Shown: in pieces, positions 46,926-56,484 of the stretch
How the letters are laid out: each line of letters opens with the position of its first letter
Numbering within the stretch: position 1 is the first letter of the stretch
DNA from: DATBGO01 sp036558005
GTDB taxonomy: Bacteria > Actinomycetota > Actinomycetes > Streptosporangiales > Streptosporangiaceae
Assembly (NCBI GenBank): GCA_036558005.1
Contig: DATBGO010000242.1
Span: 1-64,000, forward strand
Reading direction: 5' to 3'
DNA length: 64,000 nucleotides
Program-made: the position numbers and the translations under genes
Notes under the pieces: generated by a model
The model's input: the letters and a program-made list of their open reading frames with translations, nothing else
The model's database searches: none
What the model was told of the DNA's origin: nothing

Positions 46926-48371
46926 GTGGTTCCTTACCCGAGCTGGCTGAGCCCTGGCGACAACGCCTGGCAGCTGACCGCGGCGACGCTGGTCGGCCTC
47001 ATGAGCATCCCCGCCCTGGCGATCCTGTACGGCGGGATCGTCGCCCGCAAGTGGGCGGTGAACACGATGCTGATGGTGTTCAGCGCGTTCGCGCTGACGC
47101 TGATCGTGTGGGTGCTGTGGGCGTTCAAGATGGGCTTCGGCCAGCCCTGGATCCACACCTTCGTCGGCCGGCCAGGCGCGGTCATCGACGCGGCCAGCGA
47201 GCAGGCCAGGGCCAGCATCCCGCTGCTGCACGGGATGCTGCCCAGGCTGCGGATCCCGCAGGGGTCGCTGATCTACTTCCAGTTCGTGTTCGCGGCCATC
47301 ACCCCCGTCCTGTTCCTGGGCAGCGTGCTCGGCCGGATCAGGTTCGCCGTGTGGCTGGTGTTCGTGCCGCTGTGGATCACCTTCGGCTACGCGGTCTGCG
47401 CGTTCCTGCTGTGGGGCGGCGGCTTCTGGGCCGGCCAGGGTGCGCTGGACTACAGCGGCGGTTACGTGATCCACCTGGCGGCCGGGGTGTCGGGGTTCGT
47501 GGCCGCCGCGGTGGTCGGGCCGCGGCTGCGCCGCGACCGGGACCAGCCGGGCCACAGCAACCTGGTGTTCGTGGCGGCAGGCGCCGGGCTGCTGTGGCTG
47601 GGCTGGAACGGGTTCAACGGCGGTGACCCGTACTTCGCGGGCGCGGACGCGGCCGCCGCGGTGGTGAACACCAACCTGGCCGCCGCCGTCGCGATGATGA
47701 CCTGGATCGTGCTGGACATGTCCGCGGGCCCGGGCCGCAGGGCCACGCTGCTGGGCGGGGTCAACGGCATGATCTGCGGGCTGGTCGCGATCACGCCCGC
47801 GGCCGGGTACGTGACCGGGACCGGCGCGATCATCATCGGGCTGGTCACCGCCGCGCTGGTGTGGGCGTCGTTCACCTACCTGCCGCGCAAGGCCTGGCCG
47901 TTCCGCAAGGTCGACGACGCGCTCGGCGTGGTCTACACCCACGGCTTCGCCGGGTTGCTCGGCGGCCTGATGGTCGGGCTGCTCGCCGACCCGCGGATGA
48001 TCGTCTACCTCGGCTCGGGCAAGACCCGCGGGTTCAGCCCGGCCGGCCTGCTCTACGGCAACCCGCGGCAGCTGCTGGTGCAGGCCGGCGCCGCGGCCAC
48101 CGTGATCATCTGGGACGGGCTGGTGACGTTCGTGCTGCTGCGCGGGATCGGGCTGGTCATGCGGCTGCGGATGACCGACGCCGAGCTGGCGGCGGGCGAC
48201 CGGGCGGTGCACGGCGAGGTGGCCTACCCGGCCGAGCCGCCCGAGCCCGCGGCGCTGCCCGAGCCGCCCGCTGCGCCCGGGACGGGGCACGACCAGGAGG
48301 AGATCCCCGAGCCGGTCCCGGTCAGTGACGGAAAGCTTCCTCCAGCCACCAGGAGCCGCGTGCTGAGGTGA
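46926..48371 (+). CDS. amt: ammonium transporter
   Basis: 481 residues from GTG 46926 behind ACGGAGGCGG. Eleven membrane helices with Amt signatures: ALAILYGGIVARKW, DYSGGYVIHLAAGVSGFVAAAVVGPR, LLWLGWNGFNGG and AWPFRKVDDALGVVYTHGFAGLLGG (twin-His region). It conducts NH3/NH4+ across the membrane. The cytoplasmic tail is Pro/Glu-rich. No glnK or glnD follows, unlike the usual actinobacterial amtB-glnK-glnD operon, so this is a second or solitary amt. Its 3' end overlaps the convergent TPP enzyme gene by 50 bp. Confidence 0.97.
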   Translation: MVPYPSWLSPGDNAWQLTAATLVGLMSIPALAILYGGIVARKWAVNTMLMVFSAFALTLIVWVLWAFKMGFGQPWIHTFVGRPGAVIDAASEQARASIPLLHGMLPRLRIPQGSLIYFQFVFAAITPVLFLGSVLGRIRFAVWLVFVPLWITFGYAVCAFLLWGGGFWAGQGALDYSGGYVIHLAAGVSGFVAAAVVGPRLRRDRDQPGHSNLVFVAAGAGLLWLGWNGFNGGDPYFAGADAAAAVVNTNLAAAVAMMTWIVLDMSAGPGRRATLLGGVNGMICGLVAITPAAGYVTGTGAIIIGLVTAALVWASFTYLPRKAWPFRKVDDALGVVYTHGFAGLLGGLMVGLLADPRMIVYLGSGKTRGFSPAGLLYGNPRQLLVQAGAAATVIIWDGLVTFVLLRGIGLVMRLRMTDAELAAGDRAVHGEVAYPAEPPEPAALPEPPAAPGTGHDQEEIPEPVPVSDGKLPPATRSRVLR

Positions 48372-49965
48372 TCTTGGCGTCGAGCACCAGCGGCACTGCC
48401 CGCGGGCCCGCCAGCCAGTCCCTGACCGGGGCCAGGTCGTCCGCTGAGCGCACGGTCACGCCCTCGCAGCCGAAGCCGCGCGCGATCGCCGCGATGTCGG
48501 CAGCCGGGAACCTGACCGTGTCCAGCTGGTGCCCGTCAGGCCCGAAGTGGTGCACCTCCGCGCCGTAGGCCGCGTCGTCATAGATCACGATCAGCATCGG
48601 CAGGCCGAGCCGGACCGCGGTCTCCAGCTCGCTGACGCCCATCAGCGCGCCGCCGTCGCCCAGCGCGGCCACCGTCAGCCGGTCCGGCCTGGCGATGGCC
48701 GCCCCGATCGCGGAGCCGAGCCCGAGGCCGACCGACTGATAGGCCTGGGTGAAGCAGAACCCCTCGCAGTCGGGCACCGACAGGAACATGCTCGGGTACC
48801 CCATGAAGTTGCCCGAGTCGATCGCGACGGTCCGCTCGGCCGGCAGCATGTCGTCCAGCGCGATCGTCAGCGCCCGCGGGTCGACGCAGCCGCCGCCGCT
48901 CTCGTCCTCGAACGGCACGTCCCGCCACCGCACCTGCCCGGCGATCCTGGCACGCAGCTGCGCGGACCGGTACCCGGCCCGCTGCTGGCCGGCTGCCAGC
49001 TCGGCGGCCACCGCCCGCGCGGTCGCCGCCACGTCGCCGGGCACGCCGACGTCGACCGGCCGGTGCGCGCCGAGCGCGGCCGGGTCGTCGTCGACCTGGG
49101 CCACGGCCGTGCCCGGGCTGATCAGCCTGCCGTGCCGCATCGTCCACATGTTCAGCGAGCAGCCCCAGCCGACCACCAGGTCGGCGCCCTGGATCAGCTC
49201 GGCGGCCAGCGGCGAGGCGAACCCGCCGCTGACATCCAGGTCCCACGGGCTGCCCCGGAACAGGCCCCTGGCCGCCGCCGAGGTGGCCAGCAGCGCCCCG
49301 CACCGGTCAGCCAGCCGCTCCAGGTCGGCGCGGGCACCCGACACCCTGGCCCCGCGCCCGGCGACGAACACCGGCGCGCTGGCCGCCGCGACCGCCGCCG
49401 CCAGCGCGCTCACCCCGGCGGGGTCAGGCGCCGCGGGCACCGCCGGGCTGGCCGGCCCGGCCGGGCCTGGCCCGGCGCACTGGCCGGCCTGCACGTCCAG
49501 CGGCATGGCCAGCAGCACGGTCCGGCGCTGCCCCGCCGCCAGCCGGTAGGCGCGCACCGCGTCGCTGGCCGCCGACTCCGCCGAGCGCAGCCGGGCCGGC
49601 GTCGCGCCGATCGCTTCGGCCAGCCCGGCCACGTCGATCCGGAAGTTCGACCGGACCGCCGCCTCCGGCACGTCGGCGGCCAGCACCAGCAGCGGGGTAC
49701 GGCTCTTGGCCGCCTCGGTGATCGCGGTCACCGCGTTGGTCAGCCCGGGGCCCTGGTGCATGGTCACCACGCCGGGCCGCCCCGCCGTCCTGGCCCAGCC
49801 GTCGGCCATGCTGGCCGCCCCGTTCTCGTGCCGCGCCGCGATGAACCGCGCGCCGCCGGCCACCAGCGCGTTCGTGACGTGGAAGTTGCCGCTGCCGACC
49901 AGGCCGAACACCGTGTCGGTGCCGAGGCCGGCCAGCGCGGCGCCGACCGCGTCGCTGGCCAGCAT
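48322..49965 (-). CDS. thiamine-pyrophosphate enzyme (acetolactate synthase/benzoylformate decarboxylase family)
   Basis: 547 residues. N-terminal PYR domain with the activating Glu in ARHENGAASMADGWAR, central domain, and C-terminal PP domain with GDGGALMGVSELETAVRLGLPMLIVIYDDAAYG (TPP/Mg2+ motif). The family decarboxylates 2-keto acids or joins them. The start (ATG 49965) overlaps the stop of the cyclase-family gene by one base, so the two act together, perhaps in an aromatic or branched keto-acid degradation pathway. Overlaps the amt end on the other strand by 50 bp. Confidence 0.92.
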   Translation of the reverse strand: MLASDAVGAALAGLGTDTVFGLVGSGNFHVTNALVAGGARFIAARHENGAASMADGWARTAGRPGVVTMHQGPGLTNAVTAITEAAKSRTPLLVLAADVPEAAVRSNFRIDVAGLAEAIGATPARLRSAESAASDAVRAYRLAAGQRRTVLLAMPLDVQAGQCAGPGPAGPASPAVPAAPDPAGVSALAAAVAAASAPVFVAGRGARVSGARADLERLADRCGALLATSAAARGLFRGSPWDLDVSGGFASPLAAELIQGADLVVGWGCSLNMWTMRHGRLISPGTAVAQVDDDPAALGAHRPVDVGVPGDVAATARAVAAELAAGQQRAGYRSAQLRARIAGQVRWRDVPFEDESGGGCVDPRALTIALDDMLPAERTVAIDSGNFMGYPSMFLSVPDCEGFCFTQAYQSVGLGLGSAIGAAIARPDRLTVAALGDGGALMGVSELETAVRLGLPMLIVIYDDAAYGAEVHHFGPDGHQLDTVRFPAADIAAIARGFGCEGVTVRSADDLAPVRDWLAGPRAVPLVLDAKITSARGSWWLEEAFRH

Positions 49966-50738
49966 CAGCCGCGCTCGACCAGCGCCAGCACCCGGGTCGG
50001 GCTGCCCGAACCGCCGACGATCGGCAGCGGGCCGGCGATCAGCACCGCGCCGGTGGCCGGCAGGGCGGCCAGGTTCTGCAGCTGGGTGAGGCCGTACTTG
50101 CCGGCGCCGAGCAGCGAGGAATGGCAGGGGAACGGCGGGTCGAACGAATGCGCGGTCCCCGCGTCGGTGCCGACCGTCTCGGTCCCCAGCCCGATCAGCG
50201 GGGTCTGGGTGGCCAGCCACTGCGCGCACGGCACCGAGATGCCCGGGGTGTGCGGCCCGGTCTCGTTCGCGTTCAGGAACTCCTCCTGGCTGCCCGACCT
50301 GGCGTCCCAGCCGGTGCGGTAGAGCAGCCAGCCCGCTGGCAGCGGCCCGTTCGCCGCCTCCCAGGCCTTGACGTGCTCGATCTCCAGCAGGAAATCGGGG
50401 TCGGCGGCGGCCTGCTCGCTGAAGTCGAGCACGACCGCGGGCGCGATCAGGCTGGTGACCGGCACCTGCGCGACGTCCTGGCCGTCCTTGCCGGTCACCC
50501 AGTGCACCGGCGCGTCGAAGTGGGTGCCGGTGTGCTCGCCGGTGCTGATGTCGTTCCAGTACCAGGCCGGGCCGCGCTCGTCGTACCTGCTGATCTCGTG
50601 CAGGGCGAAGGTGGCGGTATTGCCGAACGGCTCTGGCAGCTTGATCACCGGGGTGCTGGACTCAAGCCGCGCGGTGAGATCGATGACCTCGATCGTGGCG
50701 GCGCGGATCGCCGAGACGAGCTGGTCGAGAACGGGCAT
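49965..50738 (-). CDS. cyclase-family metal hydrolase (kynurenine formamidase-like)
   Basis: 257 residues from ATG 50738 behind GGAGG. The metal-binding signature HTGTHFDAPVHW and the C-terminal IGLGTETVGTDAGTAHSFDPPFPCH match the cyclase/KynB family, which hydrolyses N-formyl or cyclic amides and esters. It is first gene of a two-gene operon with the TPP enzyme. No kynureninase or dioxygenase is nearby, so the substrate need not be formylkynurenine. Confidence 0.92.
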   Translation of the reverse strand: MPVLDQLVSAIRAATIEVIDLTARLESSTPVIKLPEPFGNTATFALHEISRYDERGPAWYWNDISTGEHTGTHFDAPVHWVTGKDGQDVAQVPVTSLIAPAVVLDFSEQAAADPDFLLEIEHVKAWEAANGPLPAGWLLYRTGWDARSGSQEEFLNANETGPHTPGISVPCAQWLATQTPLIGLGTETVGTDAGTAHSFDPPFPCHSSLLGAGKYGLTQLQNLAALPATGAVLIAGPLPIVGGSGSPTRVLALVERG

Positions 50739-50859
50739 GACATGGCCTCCGGTCAGCGTCGCGGAATCCCGCGGGGACCACAACAGACTGCCGTAGCCGG
50801 CCCTGGCAGGGAAGCCCGGGGCCGGCCGGGTCGTCACTGCTGGCAGGCAGAATGGAGCC

Positions 50860-51636
50860 ATGAGCTCGCCTGTGACAAAAGCCGCGACCCTGGTAACCGA
50901 CGACGGCGTGGCCATTGACGCGGTCCACCTGCCCGGCGACGACCGGCTCGCGCTGGTGCTGGCGCACGGCTTCACGCTGCACTGGCAGCGGCCCTCGGTC
51001 TGGCGGGCCGCCCGGAGCCTGAACCGGCACGGCGGCGTGATCACCTTCGACTTCCGCGGCCACGGCCGGTCCGGCGGTCTGTCCACGCTCGGCGACATGG
51101 AAATCAACGACCTGGACGTGACCGTCGGGTACGCGCGCGAGCTGGGCTACCGGCGCGTCGCCACGGTGGGCTTCTCGATGGGCGCCTCCATCGTGCTGCG
51201 GCACGCGGCCATCCGCGGCGGGGTGGACGCGGTGGTGTCGGTCAGCGGCCCGGGCTGGTGGTACTACCGCGGGACCCGGCTGATGCGCCGGGTGCACCTG
51301 GCGATCGAGCACCGTACCGGGCGGCTGGTCACCCGGACCTTCCTGAACACCAGGATCTCCGGGCAGCGCTGGGACCCGGTGCCGATGCCGCCGGACGAGG
51401 CGGCGGCGCGGATCTCCCCGGTGCCGCTGCTGATCGTGCACGGCGACCAGGACAAGTACTTCCCGCTCCAGCACGCGCGGCGGCTGTACGAGGCCGCGGG
51501 CGAGCCGAGGGAACTGTGGACCGAGCAGGGCTTCGGGCACGCCGAGTCGGCCGCGGACGCGGCGCTGCTGGACCGGATCGGCGCCTGGGCCGCCACTGCC
51601 GCCGCGGTGACCGCGGCCCCGAACGTGGTCGCCTGA
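50860..51636 (+). CDS. alpha/beta-hydrolase
   Basis: 258 residues. Oxyanion motif LAHGFTLHW, nucleophile elbow VGFSMGAS (Ser), acid in LLIVHGDQDKYF (Asp), and His in EQGFGHAES complete the triad. FDFRGHGRSGGLSTLGDMEINDLDVTVGYAREL is typical of alpha/beta-hydrolases annotated as acyl esterases. It is divergent from the cyclase gene. Substrate unknown. Confidence 0.92.
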   Translation: MSSPVTKAATLVTDDGVAIDAVHLPGDDRLALVLAHGFTLHWQRPSVWRAARSLNRHGGVITFDFRGHGRSGGLSTLGDMEINDLDVTVGYARELGYRRVATVGFSMGASIVLRHAAIRGGVDAVVSVSGPGWWYYRGTRLMRRVHLAIEHRTGRLVTRTFLNTRISGQRWDPVPMPPDEAAARISPVPLLIVHGDQDKYFPLQHARRLYEAAGEPRELWTEQGFGHAESAADAALLDRIGAWAATAAAVTAAPNVVA

Positions 51637-51714
51637 GCCCGGCCGCTGCCCGGCTGGACCGGCTCAGGGCGATCGGCTAGATTCCTGCGGATCGAGCGTG
51701 AAAGCAGGGCCGTC

Positions 51715-52350
51715 ATGCCGTTCTGGTGGCGCGGGAACGACCCCGCGCGATACCGGCCAAGCCGGCATATCTGGCTGCGGGTGGTGCTGATCCTGGCCAT
51801 CGTGGTCCTGCTGATCCAGGCGGTGCCAACGCCGTGGGCGGTACACATCGGCGGCCGGTTCACCCCGCTGGGGCAATGGCAGGGCTACGGCCGGGTGCGG
51901 GCCAGCAACGGCGGCCGCTACCTGCTCTACGCCCAGCTGGAGGGCGGCCTCTTCAACGGCGGCCCGGCCCGGTGCGCCAGCGACGAATGCTCGACCCTGA
52001 CCGGCAGCGCGAAATTGTGCGCCGAGAACGGCCGCACCTACGCGTTCCGGCTGGACGGGGCGGTGCACGGCTGGCTGACCACCGACGGCTCACTGACCTC
52101 GATCGACCTGTCCGGCAGCCAGCCGGTCCCGCTGCCGGCCGGGCAGGTGGTGGCGCTGCGGGGCCGCTGGCACGGGCCGGCCCTGGCGCTGGCCAGCCCG
52201 GACAGCTCCTTCACCGAGGTGTTCACCCCGCGCGGGGCGATCAGGACCGCCACCTCCGCCGCGGACGCGGGCACCGCCAGCGTGACGCTCAGGTTCGGGT
52301 CAGCCGGCCAGTTCGCCGCCGCCTGCCGCGCGCTGGCCGCGGCCAGCTGA
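51715..52350 (+). CDS. membrane-anchored extracytoplasmic protein, unknown function
   Basis: 211 residues from ATG 51715. One N-terminal membrane helix (RVVLILAIVVLLIQAVPTPWAV) then an outer beta-rich domain with four Cys in two pairs (ARCASDECS and KLCAENG, plus a C-terminal AACRAL). Segments such as LSGSQPVPLPAGQVVALRGRWHGPALALASP suggest a beta-sandwich. No family recognised. It lies 14 bp from the convergent carboxypeptidase gene. Confidence 0.65.
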   Translation: MPFWWRGNDPARYRPSRHIWLRVVLILAIVVLLIQAVPTPWAVHIGGRFTPLGQWQGYGRVRASNGGRYLLYAQLEGGLFNGGPARCASDECSTLTGSAKLCAENGRTYAFRLDGAVHGWLTTDGSLTSIDLSGSQPVPLPAGQVVALRGRWHGPALALASPDSSFTEVFTPRGAIRTATSAADAGTASVTLRFGSAGQFAAACRALAAAS

Positions 52351-52364
52351 CCACCGCCGGACGG

Positions 52365-53231
52365 TCAGCCGAACGCCCAGTTCAGCAGCCGCCTCGCGGC
52401 GGTGAACCTGGACTGCGGGTCGGTCCCCGAGGTGTAGAGCACCACGCCGACCAGGGCCCGGCCGGCCCGGACCGCCTCGAACAGCAGGCAGTACCCGGCC
52501 GCGCTGGTCCAGCCGGTCTTGATCCCGGTCGCGCCCCGGTAGCTGCCCAGCAGCAGGTTGGTGTTCTTCCAGTAATAGGCGTGGTGGGCGGGGGTGGCGG
52601 ACAGGTAGTGGCTGTGCTGGCCGACGATCCGGCGGAACACCTTGCGCGCCATCGCCGCCCTGGCCAGGGTCAGCAGGTCGGCCGGCGTGGAGTAGGTAGC
52701 GCGGGCGGAGGGCCAGGGCAGGCCGTCGAAGTTGGCGAAGTGGGTCCGGTGCATGCCCAGCTTCCTGGCGGTGGCGTTCATCGTGGCCACGAACCGCCGC
52801 CAGCCCCGTCCGTAGGTGCTGGCCAGCGCGTACGCCGCGTCCGCACCGGAGGGCAGCAGCATCGCCTCCAGCAGCTGCCGGGCGGTCAGCACGTCACCGG
52901 CCCGCAGCCCGGCGCTGCCCGCGCCGTGGCTGCGGGCGTAGGCGGGCACCGCGCTGGTGATCCTGACCTTCCGCTCCAGGTTCCCGGCACGGATCACCAC
53001 CAGCGCGGTCATCACCTTGGTGATGCTGGCGATCGGGCGCCGCACGTTCTCGTTGCGGCCCCACAGGCGGCGGCCGGTGGCCGCGTTCATCAGCTCCGCG
53101 CCCCGGGCGTGGATCCGGTGCGGGACGCTCCGGCGCGCCACCACGGCGGCGCTGGCCGGCTGCGGGCCGGCGGTGAGCAGTAGCAGGCAGGCCGCCGCGA
53201 CGGCGGCGAGGGCGGCGGTTAACCGCGGCAC
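52365..53231 (-). CDS. D-alanyl-D-alanine carboxypeptidase (serine type)
   Basis: 288 residues from GTG 53231 (GGGAG site). Signal peptide (1-29), then the penicillin-binding motifs SITK (catalytic Ser69, Lys72), SGAD in the SxN position, and KTGWT. It trims the terminal D-Ala from peptidoglycan stem peptides outside the membrane. The family's usual C-terminal domain and amphipathic anchor are missing, so this is a short soluble or loosely attached form. The GuaB1-like gene lies upstream on the same strand with a 15-bp gap. Confidence 0.93.
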   Translation of the reverse strand: MPRLTAALAAVAAACLLLLTAGPQPASAAVVARRSVPHRIHARGAELMNAATGRRLWGRNENVRRPIASITKVMTALVVIRAGNLERKVRITSAVPAYARSHGAGSAGLRAGDVLTARQLLEAMLLPSGADAAYALASTYGRGWRRFVATMNATARKLGMHRTHFANFDGLPWPSARATYSTPADLLTLARAAMARKVFRRIVGQHSHYLSATPAHHAYYWKNTNLLLGSYRGATGIKTGWTSAAGYCLLFEAVRAGRALVGVVLYTSGTDPQSRFTAARRLLNWAFG

Positions 53232-53246
53232 GGCAACTCCCGTTCC

Positions 53247-54695
53247 TCACCAGCCGGCCGGCAGCGGCATCCCCTCGGTGTAGCCCGCCGCGCCCTGCAC
53301 GCCGACCACCGCCCGCTGGTGCAGTTCCTCCAGGTCGCCCGCGCCCGCGTAGGCGCACGCGCTGCGCAACCCGGCCGTTATCGCATCAAGCAGATCTTCC
53401 ACCCCGGGACGGTCCGGATTCAGGTACATCCGGGAAGTCGAGATCCCTTCCTCGAACAGTTCCTTGCGGGCCCGCTCGAACGGCGAGTCCGACGCGGTCC
53501 GCAGCCGCACCGCCCGGGCCGACGCCATGCCGAAGCTCTCCTTGTACAGCCGGCCCTCGCTGTCCCTGAACACGTCGCCCGGTGACTCATAGGTGCCCGC
53601 GAACCAGGACCCGATCATCACGTTCGACGCCCCCGCGGCCAGCGCGAGCGCGACGTCGCGCGGATGCCGGACGCCGCCGTCGGCCCACACGTGCGCGCCG
53701 AGCTGCCTGGCCTGCGCCGCGCACTCCAGGATCGCGCTGAACTGCGGCCGGCCCACCCCGGTCATCATCCGGGTGGTGCACATCGCACCCGGGCCCACCC
53801 CGACCTTCACGATGTCGGCGCCGGCCGTCACCAGGTCCGCGACGCCAGCCGCGGTGACCACGTTGCCGGCCACCAGCGGCGGGCAGCCCGGCCCGCTGCC
53901 GAGCGCCCCGCGCACTGCCCGCAGCGCCTCGATCATCCGGTCCTGGTGCCCGTGCGCGGTGTCGATGACCAGCAGATCAGCGCCGGCGTCGGCGAGCAGC
54001 TTCGCCTTGGCGGCCACGTCGCCGTTGATGCCGATCGCCGCGCCGACCCGCAGCTGGCCGCGGTCGTCGGTGGCCGGCTCGTACAACGTCGCGCGCAGCG
54101 CCCCGGTCCTGGTCAGTATGCCCACGCAGCGGCCGCCGGCGTCCAGCACCGGCGCCAGCCGGTGCCGCCCCTCGTGCAGCAGGCTGAACGCGTGCTCGGG
54201 ATCGGTCCCGGCCGGCAGCGTCAGCAGCCCGGTGGACATGACCTGGCGCAGCTGGGTGAACCGGTCGACACCCTGGCAGTCGGCCTCGGTGACGACCCCG
54301 GCCGGCCGTCCGTCGGTCACCACGATGATCGCGCTGTGCGCCCGCTTGGGCAGCAGGCTGAGCGCGTGCCCGGTGGTCGCGTCCGGGCCCAGCGTCAGCG
54401 GGGTGTCGTAGACCAGGTCGCGCTCCTTGACCCAGGACATCACCTCCGTGACGACATCGACCGGTATGTCCTGCGGCAGCACCGTCAGGCCGCCCCGGCG
54501 GGCGAGTGTCTCGGCCATCCGCCTCCCGGCCACCGCGGTCATGTTGGCCACCACCACCGGGATCGTCGTGCCGCTGCCGTCCCTGGTGGCCAGGCTCACG
54601 TCGAGCCTGGAGGCCACCGCGGACCGGGTCGGCACCAGGAACACGTCGCTGTAGGTCAGGTCGTGCGGCGGCTGCCGCTCAGCATGGAATCGCAC
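53247..54695 (-). CDS. guaB1: GuaB1-family IMP dehydrogenase-related protein
   Basis: 482 residues. IMPDH/GMPR barrel with PGAMCTTRMMTGVG (active-site Cys loop), GAHVWADGGVRHPRDVALALAAGASNVMIGSWFAGT, and a central pair of CBS domains (SLLPKRAHSAIIVVTDGRPAGVVTEADCQG; VMSTGLLTLPAG). Mycobacterial GuaB1 acts as a GMP reductase. GTG 54695 fits the family start MRFHAE...PHDLTYSDVFLVP. It is divergent from the FolP2-like gene over an 82-bp gap. Confidence 0.95.
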   Translation of the reverse strand: MRFHAERQPPHDLTYSDVFLVPTRSAVASRLDVSLATRDGSGTTIPVVVANMTAVAGRRMAETLARRGGLTVLPQDIPVDVVTEVMSWVKERDLVYDTPLTLGPDATTGHALSLLPKRAHSAIIVVTDGRPAGVVTEADCQGVDRFTQLRQVMSTGLLTLPAGTDPEHAFSLLHEGRHRLAPVLDAGGRCVGILTRTGALRATLYEPATDDRGQLRVGAAIGINGDVAAKAKLLADAGADLLVIDTAHGHQDRMIEALRAVRGALGSGPGCPPLVAGNVVTAAGVADLVTAGADIVKVGVGPGAMCTTRMMTGVGRPQFSAILECAAQARQLGAHVWADGGVRHPRDVALALAAGASNVMIGSWFAGTYESPGDVFRDSEGRLYKESFGMASARAVRLRTASDSPFERARKELFEEGISTSRMYLNPDRPGVEDLLDAITAGLRSACAYAGAGDLEELHQRAVVGVQGAAGYTEGMPLPAGW

Positions 54696-54777
54696 CCTTC
54701 GATTCTGCCTTGCCCTGGCGGTGCCGGTCCGCCCCGGCCGGCTGGGCCCCGGCTGGGCAGGCCCTATCCTGGCGCCC

Positions 54778-55617
54778 GTGACCACCCCCAGCACGCTGCG
54801 GCTCGGGCAGCACGAGTGGCCGCCCGGCCGCTGCGGGATCATGGCAGTGATCAACCGGACGCCGGACTCGTTCTTCGATCACGGCGCCACCTACGAGTTC
54901 GGCGCCGCGCTCGCCGCGGCACGCCGCGCGGTGGCCGACGGCGCCGGCGTCATCGACATCGGCGGGGTGAAGGCGGGCCCGGGCGCCGAGGTCGGGGTGG
55001 CAGAGGAGATCAGGCGGGTCGCCGGGCTGGTCCGGGCGGTCAAGGACGCCCACCCCGAGGTGGCGGTCAGCGTGGACACCTGGCGGGCCGAGGTCGGCGA
55101 GGCGGTCGCCCTGGCCGGGGCGGACCTGCTCAACGACGCCTGGGGCGGGGTCGACCCGCGGCTGGCCGAGGTCGCCGCCGCGCACCGGATCGGGCTGGTC
55201 TGCTCGCACGCGGGCGGGCTCACGCCGCGGACCGGGCCGCACCGGCCCGGCTACCGAGACGTGCTGGCCGCGGTGGCCGCCGACGTCACCGCGCAGGCGC
55301 GGCGGGCGGTCGCCGCCGGGGTGGCGCCCGACGCGATCCTGATCGACCCGGCGCACGACTTCGGCAAGAACACCTGGCATTCACTGGAAGTCACCCGCCG
55401 GCTCGGCGAGCTGACCGGCACCGGCTGGCCGGTCCTGGTGGCGGTGTCCAACAAGGACTTCGTCGGCGAGACCCTCGGCCTGCCGACCAGCAAGCGCGGC
55501 CCGGGCACGGCGGCCACCCTGGCGGTCAGCGCGTGGCTCGGCGCCAGGCTCGTCCGGGTGCATGACGTCCCGGCCGCCCGCCGGGCCCTGGATGCGGTGC
55601 GCTGGGCGGCCGGCTAG
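54778..55617 (+). CDS. dihydropteroate synthase homologue (FolP2-like)
   Basis: 279 residues from GTG 54778; a -10 TATCCT a few bases upstream suggests a leaderless start. The DHPS barrel is clear: IMAVINRTPDSFFDHG (pterin/pyrophosphate loop 1), GAGVIDIGGVKAGPG, VSVDTWRAEV, LLNDAWGG, IDPAHDFGKNTWHSL and AVSNKDFVGE. Residues that differ from folate-pathway FolP (DIGGVK where DVGGES is usual, and SNKDF where SRKSF is usual) place it with FolP2, whose mycobacterial member lacks DHPS activity. Role unknown. Confidence 0.9.
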   Translation: MTTPSTLRLGQHEWPPGRCGIMAVINRTPDSFFDHGATYEFGAALAAARRAVADGAGVIDIGGVKAGPGAEVGVAEEIRRVAGLVRAVKDAHPEVAVSVDTWRAEVGEAVALAGADLLNDAWGGVDPRLAEVAAAHRIGLVCSHAGGLTPRTGPHRPGYRDVLAAVAADVTAQARRAVAAGVAPDAILIDPAHDFGKNTWHSLEVTRRLGELTGTGWPVLVAVSNKDFVGETLGLPTSKRGPGTAATLAVSAWLGARLVRVHDVPAARRALDAVRWAAG

Positions 55618-55623
55618 CTCCGG

Positions 55624-56430
55624 TTAGGAGTTGAAGGCGGCGTAGATGATCGCGGTGAGGCGGTCTACCATCTCCGCCCTGGGCAGCCTGACCTCGACGC
55701 TCAGCAGGTAGTTGACCCGCTCCAGCATCATCAGGCAGGCCACCGCGGTCAGCTCGGCGTGCTCGGGCTGGCCGCCGTCGGCCCGCCGGGCGGCCGCGGT
55801 CATGCCCTGGGTGATCGCCTCGGCCAGCCGGAACAGCTGCTGCAGCCCGTCGCCCCACACCTCCTCGCCGACCGCGTCGGCCTGGCTGAGGATCCGGATC
55901 ACCGGGGCGTGCGCGGCATAGGTGTCGCAGAAGCTCTCCACCCAGTCCCGCAGCGCCTTGCGGCCCGCCTCGTTCCTGGTCACCACGGGGAAGTCGCCGC
56001 TGATCAGCTCCATGTCGTGCAGCGCGTCCCGCAGCAGCGCCTTGAACAGGTCGTCTTTGTTGGAGAAGTACAGGTAGAACGTGCCATGCGAGGTCTTGGC
56101 CCGGCGCACCACGTCATCCACCCGGACCGCCATGAACCCGCGCTCGTCGAACTCGGCCAGGCCCGCCTCGAGCAGCTTGCGTACTGTCTTGCGGCCCTGC
56201 GCCCCCAGCTCGCGGCCCTGCGCGGGCTGGCCGCCGCCCAGTGACGGCCGCCCCCGCCGCGAATTCGCCTGATGGCTCCTGGCCGGCTGGCCCCCTGCGG
56301 TCACGCCCACGGCAGTCCGCCCTTCCGCGGCGCGGCCGTCCGCTTGTCTGTCTGTCAAGGCTTCCCGTCCCGCGGCGCCTTCTGGCCCGCTGCACTGGTC
56401 TTGCCTGGCGTTGCCAGAGTCGCCGTTCAT
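55624..56430 (-). CDS. TetR-family regulator with long N-terminal extension
   Basis: 268 residues. The helix-turn-helix starts only at about residue 80 (QGRKTVRKLLEAGLAEFDERGFMAVRVDDVVRRAKTSHGTFYLYFSNKDDLFKALL); residues 1-78 are Gly/Gln/Arg-rich and probably disordered. An internal start cannot be excluded, as no ribosome site is clear near ATG 56430. The C-terminal helical domain is typical. It is convergent with the FolP2-like gene and 6 bp from it; target unknown. Confidence 0.88.
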   Translation of the reverse strand: MNGDSGNARQDQCSGPEGAAGREALTDRQADGRAAEGRTAVGVTAGGQPARSHQANSRRGRPSLGGGQPAQGRELGAQGRKTVRKLLEAGLAEFDERGFMAVRVDDVVRRAKTSHGTFYLYFSNKDDLFKALLRDALHDMELISGDFPVVTRNEAGRKALRDWVESFCDTYAAHAPVIRILSQADAVGEEVWGDGLQQLFRLAEAITQGMTAAARRADGGQPEHAELTAVACLMMLERVNYLLSVEVRLPRAEMVDRLTAIIYAAFNS

Positions 56431-56484
56431 GCAGGCGAGCCTAGCCTCAGTAACCGCTAAGCCCGCGGCTTTCCCCGGCTGCCG

